From Sphingobacteriaceae bacterium (GTDB taxonomy: Bacteria; Bacteroidota; Bacteroidia; B-17B0; Aurantibacillaceae): a stretch of DNA of 64,000 nucleotides. Location of the stretch: positions 310,001-374,000 of the forward strand of contig JADJMM010000002.1 of the NCBI GenBank assembly GCA_016709575.1, written 5' to 3'. Position numbers and translations under genes: made by a program. Shown here in pieces: positions 27,427 to 39,000 of this stretch. Under the pieces are notes generated by a model that was not told the DNA's origin, ran no database searches, and saw only the letters and a list, made by a program, of their open reading frames with translations. Numbering within the stretch: position 1 is the stretch's first letter; every line of letters starts with the position of its first letter.

Positions 27427-28934
27427 ATGTCGAAACAAACCGGAAAAATAACACAGGTAATTGGTCCTGTAGTAGATGTTAGATTTGATTTAGAAGGTGG
27501 TTCATTACCTAATATTTTAGATGCATTAGAAATTGTTCGTTCAAACGGACAAAAACTAATTTTAGAAGTTCAAAAACACGTGGGAGAAGACACCATTCGT
27601 GCAATTGCAATGGATACTACCGATGGTTTAAGTCGTGGTACCGAAGTAATTTCAACGGGGGCAGCTATCATGATGCCAACGGGCGAAAAAATTAAAGGTC
27701 GTTTATTTAACGTTGTTGGCGAAGCTATCGACGGTATTAATAAAGTATCTAACGAGAATGGTTATAGCATTCACCGCGCTTCTCCAAAATTCGAAGATTT
27801 ATCAACTTCAACTGAAGTTTTATTTACAGGTATTAAAGTAATCGACTTAATTGAGCCTTACTCAAAAGGTGGTAAAATTGGTTTATTTGGTGGTGCCGGT
27901 GTAGGTAAAACTGTATTAATTCAAGAGTTAATTAATAATATCGCAAAAGGTCACTCAGGTTACTCGGTATTTGCCGGTGTAGGTGAGCGTTCCCGCGAAG
28001 GAAACGATTTATTACGTGAGATGATTGAATCGGGTATCGTAAAATACGGTGACGAATTTAAACACTCAATGGAAAAAGGTGGTTGGGATTTATCTAAAGT
28101 TGATTTAAATGAATTAGCAAAATCTCAAGCTACTTTCGTGTTTGGTCAAATGAATGAGCCTCCAGGAGCACGTGCTCGTGTGGCTTTATCGGGATTAACC
28201 ATGGCAGAATATTTCCGTGATGGTGGTGGAAGTGGTGAAGGAAAAGATATTTTATTCTTTATTGATAACATCTTCCGTTTCACTCAAGCAGGTTCTGAGG
28301 TGTCGGCTTTATTAGGTCGTATGCCATCTGCGGTAGGTTATCAGCCAACATTAGCTTCAGAAATGGGAGCTATGCAAGAACGTATTACGTCAACTAAAAA
28401 GGTTCAATCACATCAGTACAAGCGGTTTACGTACCTGCCGATGACTTAACCGATCCGGCTCCTGCAACAACATTTGCTCACTTAGATGCAACAACTGTAT
28501 TAAGTCGTAAAATTGCTGAGTTAGGAATTTACCCTGCGGTAGATCCATTAGATTCTACTTCTCGTATTTTAACTGCAGCTGTTTTAGGTGATGCGCATTA
28601 CAACTGTGCTCAACGTGTAAAAGGAATTTTACAGCGTTATAAAGAGTTACAGGACATCATTGCCATTCTTGGTATGGATGAATTAAGTGAAGATGATAAA
28701 TTAGTAGTTAGTCGCGCTCGCCGTGTACAACGTTTCTTATCACAACCATTCCACGTTGCTGAACAATTTACCGGTTTAAAAGGTGTATTTGTTAGCATTG
28801 AAGATACCATCAAAGGCTTTAACATGATTTTAGATGGTAAGGTGGATGAGTATCCTGAAGCTGCATTTAACTTAGTTGGTACAATTGAAGATGCAATTGA
28901 AAAAGGAAAGAAAATTATCGCTGAGTCTAAATAA
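27427..28934 (+). CDS. atpD: ATP synthase F1 beta subunit (one apparent frameshift)
   Basis: About 502 residues after repair. Catalytic subunit of F1 ATP synthase. Visible are the Walker A GGAGVGKTVLIQELI, GERSREGNDLLREM, EPPGARARVALSGLTMAEYF, the Walker B region DILFFIDNIFRFTQAGSEVS, and a C-terminal DELSEDDKL (the DELSEED motif that contacts gamma). The A run at 28396-28400 has five bases, where six restore [25 protein letters not shown] and continue to the stop at 28934. Because the gene is essential and otherwise perfect, a homopolymer sequencing error is far more likely than inactivation. It is followed 7 bases later by atpC; the other F-ATPase genes are not in the window, as usual in this phylum. 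Confidence 0.95.
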
Positions 28935-28941
28935 TTAAAAA

Positions 28942-29178
28942 ATGAAACTCGAAATAATAACACCCGATAAAAAACTTTACGAAGGCACTGTTAAATCTGC
29001 AACTTTTAGCGGATCTGATGGCTCGTTCGGAGTTTTAAGTAATCACGCACCTATGATTGCTACTTTAAAAGCGGGAAATATTGAGATTACTGAGGAGTCG
29101 AATAACAAACAAAGTTTTCCTGTTAAAGGGGGCGTTGTTGAAGTTTTCAAAAACAAAGTGATTGTTTTAGCAGAGTAA
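28942..29178 (+). CDS. atpC: ATP synthase F1 epsilon subunit, short form
   Basis: 78 residues forming only the N-terminal beta-sandwich of epsilon (MKLEIITPDKKLYEGTVKSA, GSFGVLSNHAPMIATLKAG, FPVKGGVVEVFKNKVIVLAE). Epsilon of Escherichia coli is nearly twice as long because it adds a two-helix C-terminal domain that inhibits ATP hydrolysis; that domain is absent here. Short epsilons are common in Bacteroidota. A hairpin terminator follows, so the two-gene unit ends here. Confidence 0.94.
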   Translation: MKLEIITPDKKLYEGTVKSATFSGSDGSFGVLSNHAPMIATLKAGNIEITEESNNKQSFPVKGGVVEVFKNKVIVLAE

Positions 29179-29201
29179 TTCTTTTATAAAATAAAATTCT
29201 G

Positions 29202-29232
29202 AAAAGGGAGTTCAAAAAGAGCTCCCTTTTTT
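29202..29232 (+). terminator. Intrinsic terminator after atpDC
   Basis: Stem AAAAGGGAG / CTCCCTTTT with T run, 23 bases past the atpC stop. Confidence 0.85.
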
Positions 29233-29435
29233 GTTTTTTATTCCCAAAAAAACCTAAAATTCTTCTATTTTTTTCCTTGATGTTTAAGCACTTACAAGTC
29301 TTCAAATCTCTTAATAACTTGTTAATATCGCCAAAAAGCTCCATTTTAATTAGTAAACCGCAAGTTATAGTGAGTGAATGATTGGCTATTCGCAATCTCA
29401 AAATATATATTTAATAAGTTTAAAACCCTTATTAA

Positions 29436-32400
29436 ATGAAGAATAAATTATTTAGCCTAGTTGCAATCCTATTTGCGGTTTTTATTTTCAACACAACTGC
29501 AAATGCACAAGCCCCATTTAAGTATTTAACTTATATTTTTCCATCAGATTCGATGCAAGGTTTTGATGAGAATGCCGCAAAAAACGAAGCTTTAAGTCGC
29601 GGGTTTTTCGGATCAGAATATCATGTTATCATGTACAGCATGAAACGTGATTATATCAATAAAAAATATGGTTATACATATGGTACAACTTTTGGTTCAA
29701 ACGCAAAAGGAGGTCCTTCAACACCAAGTATTAACGCTGCACCTTGTATAAATGAAGATTTTGAATCTTCACCTTCTACTATTTCGACAACAACAGTTGG
29801 TACTATTGGTACCGGATTAGTTGGATGGACTGCTTCTTGGGGACAAAACTCTGGTGTAAATGGCTCTTGTACACAAGCCGGATGTTGTCCGAATGCAGGA
29901 AGTACTGATGCTTGGATTCGTACAACACCATGGACGGCACCAGCACCATTAGGTGTAATTCCAGCTTCTCCATTTGGCGGAACAAAGGTTATTCAAATGA
30001 ACGATAACATTACTGCAAAGGGTGAAGTTGTTCGTATTCAACAAACTTTCCCTGTTACTTCTTCTAACGCATTATTTCAATTCTGTTATAAAGCTGCAAT
30101 GGATGGTTCTGGTCACGCATGTTGCGATCAGCCTTATATCCGTGTTGAATTATTAGATTGTATGAATAATATTTTAGCTTGTCCGCAAGTAAGTATTACA
30201 CCTCCCGGCCCTTCTTGTGCTACAGTATCAGCAACGGGTTGGTCAGTAAGCGGAAATATTTCCTACACTCCAAACTGGATTATTAAAGCAATTGACTTAA
30301 CACCTTACATGGGTACTTGTGTAACTATTAAAATTACTGTTGGTGATTGCGATGGTTGGGCACATTACGGTTACGCGTTTTTTGATTGTCAGTGTTTACC
30401 AATGACAATTAATGTAAATAATATTTTATTCCCTGCAGGAAATGCTGCTGTTGCTGTTGCAGCCTGTGGAGTCTCAACTGCAAGTATGACGGCCCCTCCA
30501 GGTTTGGGGCCCTATAGTTGGACAGGTCCGGTCAGTACATTCACAAATAATGCGAATCAAACCGTCACAACAACAGTTCCAGGTAATTATACGTTGACGA
30601 TGACACCTCAAGGTGTTTGTACGCCTATAACAAGAACAGTTAATTTACAATTTGGTACTTTTCCAACAGCAGGATTTACTTCTGCAAATAGTTGTACAAC
30701 CTATACGCTAACCAATACAGGTACGGGTCCGCCGTCGGTACAAACTTATTCATTTGTTGGTCCTGGCTCTCCAACTTCTTTTACAACAACAAACGCAACA
30801 AGTGTAATTAACTTTGCGCCTTCTACAACTTATACGATTTATCAAACGGTAACGAATCCACAGAACTGTCCAGCTACCTTCTCAATGGTGATAACTACAC
30901 CGCCTGGGCCAAGTCCGGCATTTACTGCCTCGCCGTCCTTTACACAATGTTTGACAGGTAATGCCTTTACTTTTAATGCAACTACTGCTGCAGGTACACA
31001 TACTTATAATTTTAATCCAACGGTCGGCTCACCCCCTACAGGTAACACTAACCCATACGGACCAGTGAGTTTTACAGCGCCCGGTAATTACACCGTAACG
31101 CATACTGTAAATTCTGCAGGTTGTGTTTCCTCAACTCAATCAGTTGTAGTTGTAAATGCAAAACCAACTGCGTCTGCATCTGCTACTCCACCTGCATGTT
31201 CTGGTGGGCAAGCTATATTAACCGGTTCAGGTGGACCGGGTAGTATTTCTTGGAGTGGTCCTTTAGGATTTACCGGAGTTGGTGTTCCTCTTGCAATTAA
31301 CAACTTTACATCGGGTAATCAAGGTACATATACAATGACTGTAAATAACTTTGGTTGTATTACAACAACTACAGTTAACATTACAATGCCTGCTGTTCCA
31401 TCCGTTACCGTAACAAATACCGGACCTTATTGTGTTGGACAAACTATTCAAATGAATGCTGTCTCTTCTGCAACAAATATATCTTGGTCGTATTGGTACA
31501 ACTCAACTTGGACTTGGTATAATTTTAGTTCAACATTAACACCAACTATTACAAATGCACAAACTACTTCTTCTGGTGTATATTACTTTTATGTATCATG
31601 GGCTGGTGGATGTTGGGCTACTGCATCAACAACAGTTAACGTAGTTGCTACACCAACCGTTGCTGCATCCAACACCGGACCTTATTGTCCAGGTGCAACC
31701 GTTCAATTAAATTCACCTACCGCGGCCGGTAGTTATACTTGGGCAGGTCCTTCATCATTTACATCATCAGTTCAAAATCCAACTACAACTACCGCCTCCA
31801 ACGCCGTCTATACGGTGATGATTGGAAGCGGATCGTGTACAGCTGCTGCAACAACTTCCGTCGTCATAAATCCCGTCCCTTCGCCAACCGCAACTAGTAA
31901 TAGTCCGGTCTGTTTAGGTGCACCAATAACTTTATCCGTCAATGCCGCTACAAGTTATACATGGAGTGGTCCCGGCGGATTTACATCCAATCTTCAAAAT
32001 CCAATTATTGCGAGTTCAACCTCAACTATGGCTGGGGTATATACGGTAACCGTTAGTAACGCTCAAGGTTGTAAAGCTACTACAACATTAAATATGGTAA
32101 TTACTACGCCTACAACTTCGGCAGCTAATACAGGACCATATTGTGCAGGTGCTACAATTTCACTCAGCACACCGGTCGCTACTACTTATACATGGACGGG
32201 CCCAAGTGCGTTTACATCGAATGTGCAAAATCCAAACATTGCATCTTCTACAGCAGCAATGTCGGGTATATATACTGTAACATCTACCACAGGTGGGTGT
32301 AATGCAACTGCAACAACAAACGTTATTGTTAATGCATTAGCAACTCCAACAGCTAGTAATACTGGGCCTTATTGTCCAGGTAACACTATTCAATTAAACG

Positions 32401-35400
32401 TTGGTGCATTTACAACTTACACATGGACAGGTCCGAGTGCATTTAGTTCTAACTCTCAAAATCCTACTCAAACAAATGCTCAAACAACCAATGCCGGTAA
32501 TTATATAATAACCGTTACTGATGCTAATGGTTGTGTTAATTCTGCTACAACAACCGTTGTTGTTAATCCAACACCAACAGTTGTAATAGGAAGTAACAGT
32601 CCTGTTTGTATTAATCAAGCTATTAACTTAACATCAAGTGGTGGTACAGGTTATGCTTGGAGTGGTCCAAATGCATTTACTTCCGCATTACAAAATCCTA
32701 CTATACCAGCAGCTACAAGTGCGGAAGCAGGTGTTTATACTGTAACAGTTACATCACTTGGTTGTACAAGTACAGGAACTGTTAACGTAACGGTTACCAC
32801 CCCTACTACTTCAGCATCAAACTCTGGCCCTTTCTGCGCGGGTTCAACAATAAACTTAAGCGCAATTGCAGCTACATCTTATACTTGGAGCGGTCCGTTA
32901 GGATATACCTCTAATTTACAGAACGCAACACAGGCAAATGCTACAACAGCAATGGCCGGGACTTACAGTGTAATTGTTTCTATTGGAACTTGTACTGCTT
33001 CTGCAACAACTAATGTTGTAGTTAATCCTTTACCTGTTCCTGCACCAACCAATACCGGACCATATTGTCCTGGTAATACAATCCAATTAAATGAAGGTGC
33101 ATTTACAACTTATACTTGGACAGGTCCAAGTGCATTTAGTTCTAACTTACAAAACCCTACACAAACAAATGCTCAAACTACTAACGGTGGTGTTTATACC
33201 GTTTCTGTTACAGATGCTAATGGTTGTGTTAATTCTGGCACAACTACAGTAGTAGTAAATCCTACACCTGTAGTTGTTATTGGAAGTAATAGTCCGGTTT
33301 GTATTAATACAGCCATCAACTTAACTTCAAGTGGTGGTACTGGTTATGCTTGGAGTGGTCCTAACGCATTTACTTCGGCATTACAAAATCCAACTATTCC
33401 TGCAGCTACAAGTGCAGAAGCCGGTGTTTACACTGTAACAGTGACTTCCTTAGGTTGTGCTAACACAGGAACTGTTAATGTAACAGTTACTACCCCTACT
33501 ACTTCAGCTGCAAATACTGGTCCGTATTGCGCAGGTACAACAATTAATTTAAATGCTCCTGCTGCTACAACTTATACATGGAGCGGTCCTGGTGGATTTA
33601 CTTCAAATTCACAAAACGCAACACAGCCGAGTTCAACTCCTGCAATGTCTGGAACATATAGTGTAATTGTTTCTATTGGAACTTGTACTGCAAGTGCAAC
33701 TACGAATGTTGTTGTAAATGCTTTACCTACTCCAACTGCAACAAGCAATAGTCCTGTTTGTGTAGGACAAGCCATTAACCTAACCGGTGCTGGCGCTTTA
33801 ACTTATACTTGGACAGGACCTAGTGCTTTCAATTCAAATTCAAGCACACCATCAATTCCAGTATCTGTAACTTCAAATGCAGGTAATTATGTATTAACAG
33901 TTACTGATGTAAACGGTTGTAAAAATACTACAAACGTAAATGTGGTTGTAAATTCATTACCTGTTATTGCTGTTACTAATCCAACCAATTGTGTAAACAC
34001 AACAATTAACTTAACATCTAGTGGTGGTGTTACTTATTCTTGGTCTGGCCCTGGTGGATTCACTTCAACTGCACAGAATCCTAATATTACAGGAGCGCAA
34101 TTAACTATGTCTGGTGTTTATGTGGTTACTGTTACAGATGCTAATGGTTGTATAAATACAGCAAATGCAAACGTATCCGTATTACCATTGCCAACTCCAA
34201 ATATTACAAGTAACTCTCCTGTTTGTGTTGGCGCTACATTAAACTTATTCGGAACGGGTGGTGCAAGTTATGCTTGGAGCGGTCCTGGTTATACAGGGTT
34301 AAATCAAAATCCAACCATTACTAATGTGACTGCTGCTGCAAATGGTGTTTATACTTTACTAGTGAGTTCAGGAACTTGTACTGCAAGTACAACATTTACT
34401 GTAGTAATTAATCCTTTACCGGTATTTAACTTTACAGGAAGTAATGTATTATGTAATGGGCAAAGCAATGGAACTTCAACTGTGAATGTAACTGTTGGTA
34501 CTGGTCCTTTCAATTATAACTGGAGTACAATTCCTGCACAAACAACCCAAGACGCATCTGGATTGGCAGCAGGAACTTATTCTTGTTTTGTAACTGATGC
34601 TAATGGTTGTTCAAGTGTTTCTTCAACACAAATTACACAACCAACTGCATTTTCAGTTTCAATTAATAGTACTACACTTTCAGCTTGCGTAAACAATCCT
34701 ATTAGTATTAACGCCAACGGAAACGGTGGTACTGGTCCATACTCTTACAACTGGGTATCTGGTCCTTCAACTGGCGCTTATTCAATTACAGAAACGCTTT
34801 CCGGAAATTTCAATTATGTTGTGAATGCAGTGGATGCGTTTAATTGTCCTGCAAGCGCAAACATTAATTTAACCTTCTTCCCTCAACCAACAGTAACTGC
34901 AACAAGTGCTACATTATGCGCAGGACAAAATACTGCTTCTTTAGTTGCGACAGGCGCTACAAGTTATGTATGGCAACCTGGTAACATTACCGGAAGTACT
35001 TATTCATACAGCGGAAATACTTCAGTAAACGTAACAGTGATTGGAACTTCTAATGGCTGTAGTAATTCTGCAAACGCAAGCATTGTTGTTAATCCAAACC
35101 CTAATGCTAATATTAGTGTAAGTGGCGTTAAAGGTTGTGTGCCAACTTGTGTAACATTTACTGCAAACAATTCAACATCTAATATTGTTAGTTACAGTTG
35201 GATATTAAATGGTGCAGGAATTACAGGCGCTCAAAACGGAGTTTATTGTTTTGATGAATCTGCTTCTTACACTTTAGGTTTAACTGTAGTAGATGGAAAT
35301 GGTTGTACAAGCACAGTTAGTCCAATGAATATTGAAATATATCCACAGCCGGTAGCTGACTTCAACCACGCACCAATTAAACCAATTATTAATCAGGATC

Positions 35401-35888
35401 CATTTGTAACATTTACAGATGCATCATGGGGTGCTAACATTGTAAGTTGGAATTGGTACTTTATGAATACTGCACAGTATACATCAACACAACAAAATCC
35501 TACGTTTATGTATACTGAACCCGGAACATATCCGGTTGCATTAGTTGTAACAAGTGATAAAGGATGTACAGACACTATTGTTCGCCCTCTAATTGTAGGT
35601 GAAGATTTTGGAATTTATGTTCCAAATGCCTTTACCCCTAACGCTGATGGAGTGAACGATATTTTCCAACCAAAAGGTTTTGGTGTTGTGAAATACGAGA
35701 TAAATATTTTCGACCGTTGGGGTGAGAGAGTATTCCACACTACAACTTTTGAAGAAGGTTGGGATGGTACTTTCCAAGGAAGAGGTCAAAACATTTGTAA
35801 AGAAGATTCATACACCTGGATAATTAATGCTACTAGTGTATTTGGGAAATCTCATGAATTAAAAGGGCACGTAACCCTAATTAGATAG
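29436..35888 (+). CDS. Giant T9SS adhesin-like protein, Ig-like repeats plus gliding-type C-terminal domain, paralog 1 of 3
   Basis: 2150 residues. Signal peptide (about 1-25, TTANAQ), a conserved N-terminal region (about 26-330: FPSDSMQGFDENAAKNEALS, a Cys-rich jelly-roll-like domain with SGHACCDQPYIRVEL and VGDCDGWAHYGYAFFDCQC), a PKD-like segment, then about 14 Ig-like repeats of roughly 75 residues with the core (Y/S)W(S/T)GP..F ... QNP ... G.Y.V.V....GC. Near the C-terminus is a PKD domain (FTDASWGANIVSWNWYFMN) and a gliding-motility-associated C-terminal domain (YVPNAFTPNADGVNDIFQPK ... NIFDRWGERVF ... GWDGTFQGR), the type B T9SS signal. Probably a surface adhesin or filamentous coat protein. 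It is the longest of three tandem paralogs, and repeat number differs among them. Confidence 0.88.
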   Translation: MKNKLFSLVAILFAVFIFNTTANAQAPFKYLTYIFPSDSMQGFDENAAKNEALSRGFFGSEYHVIMYSMKRDYINKKYGYTYGTTFGSNAKGGPSTPSINAAPCINEDFESSPSTISTTTVGTIGTGLVGWTASWGQNSGVNGSCTQAGCCPNAGSTDAWIRTTPWTAPAPLGVIPASPFGGTKVIQMNDNITAKGEVVRIQQTFPVTSSNALFQFCYKAAMDGSGHACCDQPYIRVELLDCMNNILACPQVSITPPGPSCATVSATGWSVSGNISYTPNWIIKAIDLTPYMGTCVTIKITVGDCDGWAHYGYAFFDCQCLPMTINVNNILFPAGNAAVAVAACGVSTASMTAPPGLGPYSWTGPVSTFTNNANQTVTTTVPGNYTLTMTPQGVCTPITRTVNLQFGTFPTAGFTSANSCTTYTLTNTGTGPPSVQTYSFVGPGSPTSFTTTNATSVINFAPSTTYTIYQTVTNPQNCPATFSMVITTPPGPSPAFTASPSFTQCLTGNAFTFNATTAAGTHTYNFNPTVGSPPTGNTNPYGPVSFTAPGNYTVTHTVNSAGCVSSTQSVVVVNAKPTASASATPPACSGGQAILTGSGGPGSISWSGPLGFTGVGVPLAINNFTSGNQGTYTMTVNNFGCITTTTVNITMPAVPSVTVTNTGPYCVGQTIQMNAVSSATNISWSYWYNSTWTWYNFSSTLTPTITNAQTTSSGVYYFYVSWAGGCWATASTTVNVVATPTVAASNTGPYCPGATVQLNSPTAAGSYTWAGPSSFTSSVQNPTTTTASNAVYTVMIGSGSCTAAATTSVVINPVPSPTATSNSPVCLGAPITLSVNAATSYTWSGPGGFTSNLQNPIIASSTSTMAGVYTVTVSNAQGCKATTTLNMVITTPTTSAANTGPYCAGATISLSTPVATTYTWTGPSAFTSNVQNPNIASSTAAMSGIYTVTSTTGGCNATATTNVIVNALATPTASNTGPYCPGNTIQLNVGAFTTYTWTGPSAFSSNSQNPTQTNAQTTNAGNYIITVTDANGCVNSATTTVVVNPTPTVVIGSNSPVCINQAINLTSSGGTGYAWSGPNAFTSALQNPTIPAATSAEAGVYTVTVTSLGCTSTGTVNVTVTTPTTSASNSGPFCAGSTINLSAIAATSYTWSGPLGYTSNLQNATQANATTAMAGTYSVIVSIGTCTASATTNVVVNPLPVPAPTNTGPYCPGNTIQLNEGAFTTYTWTGPSAFSSNLQNPTQTNAQTTNGGVYTVSVTDANGCVNSGTTTVVVNPTPVVVIGSNSPVCINTAINLTSSGGTGYAWSGPNAFTSALQNPTIPAATSAEAGVYTVTVTSLGCANTGTVNVTVTTPTTSAANTGPYCAGTTINLNAPAATTYTWSGPGGFTSNSQNATQPSSTPAMSGTYSVIVSIGTCTASATTNVVVNALPTPTATSNSPVCVGQAINLTGAGALTYTWTGPSAFNSNSSTPSIPVSVTSNAGNYVLTVTDVNGCKNTTNVNVVVNSLPVIAVTNPTNCVNTTINLTSSGGVTYSWSGPGGFTSTAQNPNITGAQLTMSGVYVVTVTDANGCINTANANVSVLPLPTPNITSNSPVCVGATLNLFGTGGASYAWSGPGYTGLNQNPTITNVTAAANGVYTLLVSSGTCTASTTFTVVINPLPVFNFTGSNVLCNGQSNGTSTVNVTVGTGPFNYNWSTIPAQTTQDASGLAAGTYSCFVTDANGCSSVSSTQITQPTAFSVSINSTTLSACVNNPISINANGNGGTGPYSYNWVSGPSTGAYSITETLSGNFNYVVNAVDAFNCPASANINLTFFPQPTVTATSATLCAGQNTASLVATGATSYVWQPGNITGSTYSYSGNTSVNVTVIGTSNGCSNSANASIVVNPNPNANISVSGVKGCVPTCVTFTANNSTSNIVSYSWILNGAGITGAQNGVYCFDESASYTLGLTVVDGNGCTSTVSPMNIEIYPQPVADFNHAPIKPIINQDPFVTFTDASWGANIVSWNWYFMNTAQYTSTQQNPTFMYTEPGTYPVALVVTSDKGCTDTIVRPLIVGEDFGIYVPNAFTPNADGVNDIFQPKGFGVVKYEINIFDRWGERVFHTTTFEEGWDGTFQGRGQNICKEDSYTWIINATSVFGKSHELKGHVTLIR
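32350..33735 (+). repeat. Tandem duplication of a three-Ig-domain block (period 693 bases)
   Basis: Within the 2150-residue gene, a 231-residue block starting at NTGPYCPGNTIQLN is present twice in tandem (first copy from about 32358, second from about 33051). Domain order and sequence match: TYTWTGPSAFSSN, then TGYAWSGPNAFTSALQNPTI, then a third W-S-G-P unit ending CTASATTNVVVN. The middle domain is almost identical in protein, but its DNA differs at many third codon positions. Confidence 0.85.
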
Positions 35889-35911
35889 ACGAGTTTCTTA
35901 TTTTAACCGAC

Positions 35912-35938
35912 AAAAAGGGGGCTAAAAGCCCCCTTTTT
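35912..35938 (+). terminator. Intrinsic terminator
   Basis: Perfect stem AAAAAGGGGGCT / AGCCCCCTTTTT with a minimal loop, between the first and second giant genes, so each is probably transcribed separately. Confidence 0.9.
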
Positions 35939-36027
35939 AATTCGTGGAAATCCAATAAGAATGAGTGAATGAAAGGATGTTTTTTGGCATTTTAAGTAAC
36001 TTCGCTTAAGTTTTAATCCATATTATA

Positions 36028-39000
36028 ATGAAGAAGATTTTTTCAAGATTAATTTTAAGTGCTTTTGCTCTTATTATCGTTGCTAACGCTAATGCACAAG
36101 CACCTTTCAAGTATTTAACTCACATTTTTCCGTCGGATTCTATGGCAGGATTTGATGAAACTGCGGCAAAAAACGAGGCTCTAAGTCGCGGATTTTTTGG
36201 GTCGGAGTATCATGTTATCATGTATAGTATGAAGCGTGATTATATCAATAAAAAATATGGTTATTCAACGGGGCCAGGTTTTAACACAACTGCAAAAGGT
36301 GGTGTTACCACACCAAGTATTAATGCAGCCCCTTGTGTAAACGAAGATTTTGAAGCTTCTCCTTCAACCGCTTTATCAACTACTGCAGCTGCCATCGGAA
36401 CCTCTTTAGCAGGATGGCAAGTGTCTTGGGGACAGAATTCAGGTGTAAACGGGTCTTGTACTCAATCTGGTTGTTGTCCAAATCCGGGAAGTACAGATGC
36501 TTGGATTCGTACAACGCCGTGGACTGCGCCTGCGCCACTTGGTGTTATTCCAAATTCGCCATTTGGTGGAACAAAGGTTATTCAAATGAACGATAACATT
36601 ACCGCTAAAGGTGAGGTTGTTCGTATTCAACAAACTTTCCCTGTAACATCTTCAAACGCATTATTTCAATTAGCCTTTATGGCTGCTATGAATGGTTCTG
36701 GTCACGCGTGTTGCGACCAGCCTTATTTAAAAATTGAATTATTAGATTGTATGAATAACATTTTAGCTTGTCCTCAAGTTAGTGTTACTCCTCCCGGCCC
36801 TTCTTGTGCTACAGTTAGTGCAACAGGTTGGTCAACTAACTCTTCAAATATTTCTTGGACTCCAAACTGGATGATCAGAGCTATCGACTTATCACCTTAC
36901 TTAGGTTCTTGTGTTACCATTAAAGTGACTGTTGGTGATTGTGATGGTTGGGCACATTATGGTTATGCATTTTTTGATTTCCAATGTTTACCAATGACAG
37001 TTACTGTAAACAATATTCAGTTCCCTGCAGGAAATGCCATAGTTGGTGTTGCTGCTTGTGGTGTTACTACAGGAACAATGATTGCACCTCCGGGACTTGG
37101 GCCATATAGTTGGACAGGTCCTGCTGGTAGTGGTATCACTGCTAATCCAAATCAAACTATTACTACAACAATGCCGGGTAACTATACTTTAACGATGAAC
37201 CCAATTGGCATTTGTACTCCTATTACAAAAACTGTAAACTTACAATTTGGTAGTTTCCCTAACGCAGGATTTAGTACTACTAATAACTGTACTACTTATA
37301 CGATTACTAATACAGGAACAGGTCCTCCATCTGTACAATCATATTCTTTTACCGGACCAGGTGCGCCATCTTCATATACAACAACTAATGCCACAAGCGT
37401 AGTTAACTTTGCACCTTCAACAACTTATACTATTTATCAAACGGTAACGAATCCGCAAAACTGTCCGGCTACATTCTCAATGGTGATTACAACACCTCCC
37501 GGGCCAAGTCCGGCTTTTACTGCCGCACCTTCTTACACCCAATGTTTAGCCGGGAATGCGTTTACATTTAATGCAACAACAGCTGCAGGTTCACATACCT
37601 TTGCATTTAACCCAACGGTCGGCTCCCCTCCTACAGGCTTAACAAATCCTTATGGTCCGGTTAGTTTTAGTGCAACAGGAAACTTTACAGTAACACATAC
37701 TATTAACTCTGCTGGTTGTGTTTCTTCAACACAATCAGTTGTAGTGGTTAATGCTGCTCCAACAGCTTCAATATTATCTGCGGCTGCTCCTCCATGTGCA
37801 GGTGCTACCGGATCTCTTTCAGGAGCAGGTGGACCAGGTACATTATCATGGGCTGGTCCAAATAGTTGGACAGGTGTAGGTTTAAATGCAACTGTTAACA
37901 ATTGGCAGACTGTAAATAATGGTGTATATACTTTAACCGTGAATAATTTCGGTTGTATTACAACCCGAACAGTTAATTTAACTATGGGAACAACACCTAC
38001 TGCAACTGTTTCAAACTCTGGACCTGTATGTTTAGGATCTCCGTTATCATTTAGCGCTTCCGTTCCGGCCGGTGCTTCATATTGGTATTGGTACAGACCA
38101 ACACCATACTATTATGGTGGATATATGGTTTCATCACCTACGATTGCTGTAACAACTACAGCGACTGCTGGCACATATACATTCTATGTTGGTTACACAG
38201 GGTGTCCTGTTCAGGTTTATACAACAAGTGTTCAGATTATTAGTGCAGCTTCATCCACGGTTTCTAATACAGGACCGTATTGTGTTGGTGCAACTATGCA
38301 ATTAAATGCTAACGCTGGTGCGGGTGCAACTTATACGTGGTCAGGTCCTGGTGGATTTACTTCTACTACTCAAAATCCGACCCTAACCGCATCAAGTACA
38401 ACTCTCGCAGGGGTTTATACAGTCACTGCAGGTATTGGATCTTGTACAAGTGTAAAATCTACTACTGTTGTTATTAATCCACTACCTAATCCGGTAATGG
38501 GAAGTAATAGTCCGGTTTGTTTAGGAAATAATATTAACCTAACTACTACCGGTGGCGGAACCTATTTATGGTCAGGACCAAATAGTTTTGCATCTGCAGT
38601 CCAAAATCCAATTATAACGGGTGCTACAACTGGTATGGCTGGCGTTTACACTGTTACAGTAACAAGCACACAAGGTTGTAAAAACACGGGTACTGTTAGT
38701 GTAACGGTTACCACCCCTACCACAACGGCTGCTAATACCGGCCCTTATTGTGCGGGTGCTACAATTCAATTAAATACTCCTGCTGGAACATCTTATACTT
38801 GGACTGGCCCGGGCTTTAGCTCTAATTTACAAAACCCAACTATTGGAGGTTCTACCTCAGCTATGTCAGGAACTTATAGTGTTACTACTTCAAATGGAGG
38901 TTGTTTATCTTTTGCTACAACTTCTGTAACAGTTAATGCTCTTCCGGTACCAGCTCCTGCAAATACCGGTCCGTATTGTCCGGGAACAACTATCCAATTA

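Noticed and set aside
31400..34400. Regular short repeats in the giant genes resembling an array (possible CRISPR)
   Set aside because: The repeats are coding, about 75 codons apart, imperfect in DNA and follow protein domain boundaries; there is no fixed repeat-spacer structure and no cas gene.
36414..36633. Open frames on the opposite strand and alternative frames within large genes
   Set aside because: They lie wholly inside strong coding genes, lack starts or domain content, and arise from the low stop density of repeat-rich sequence.
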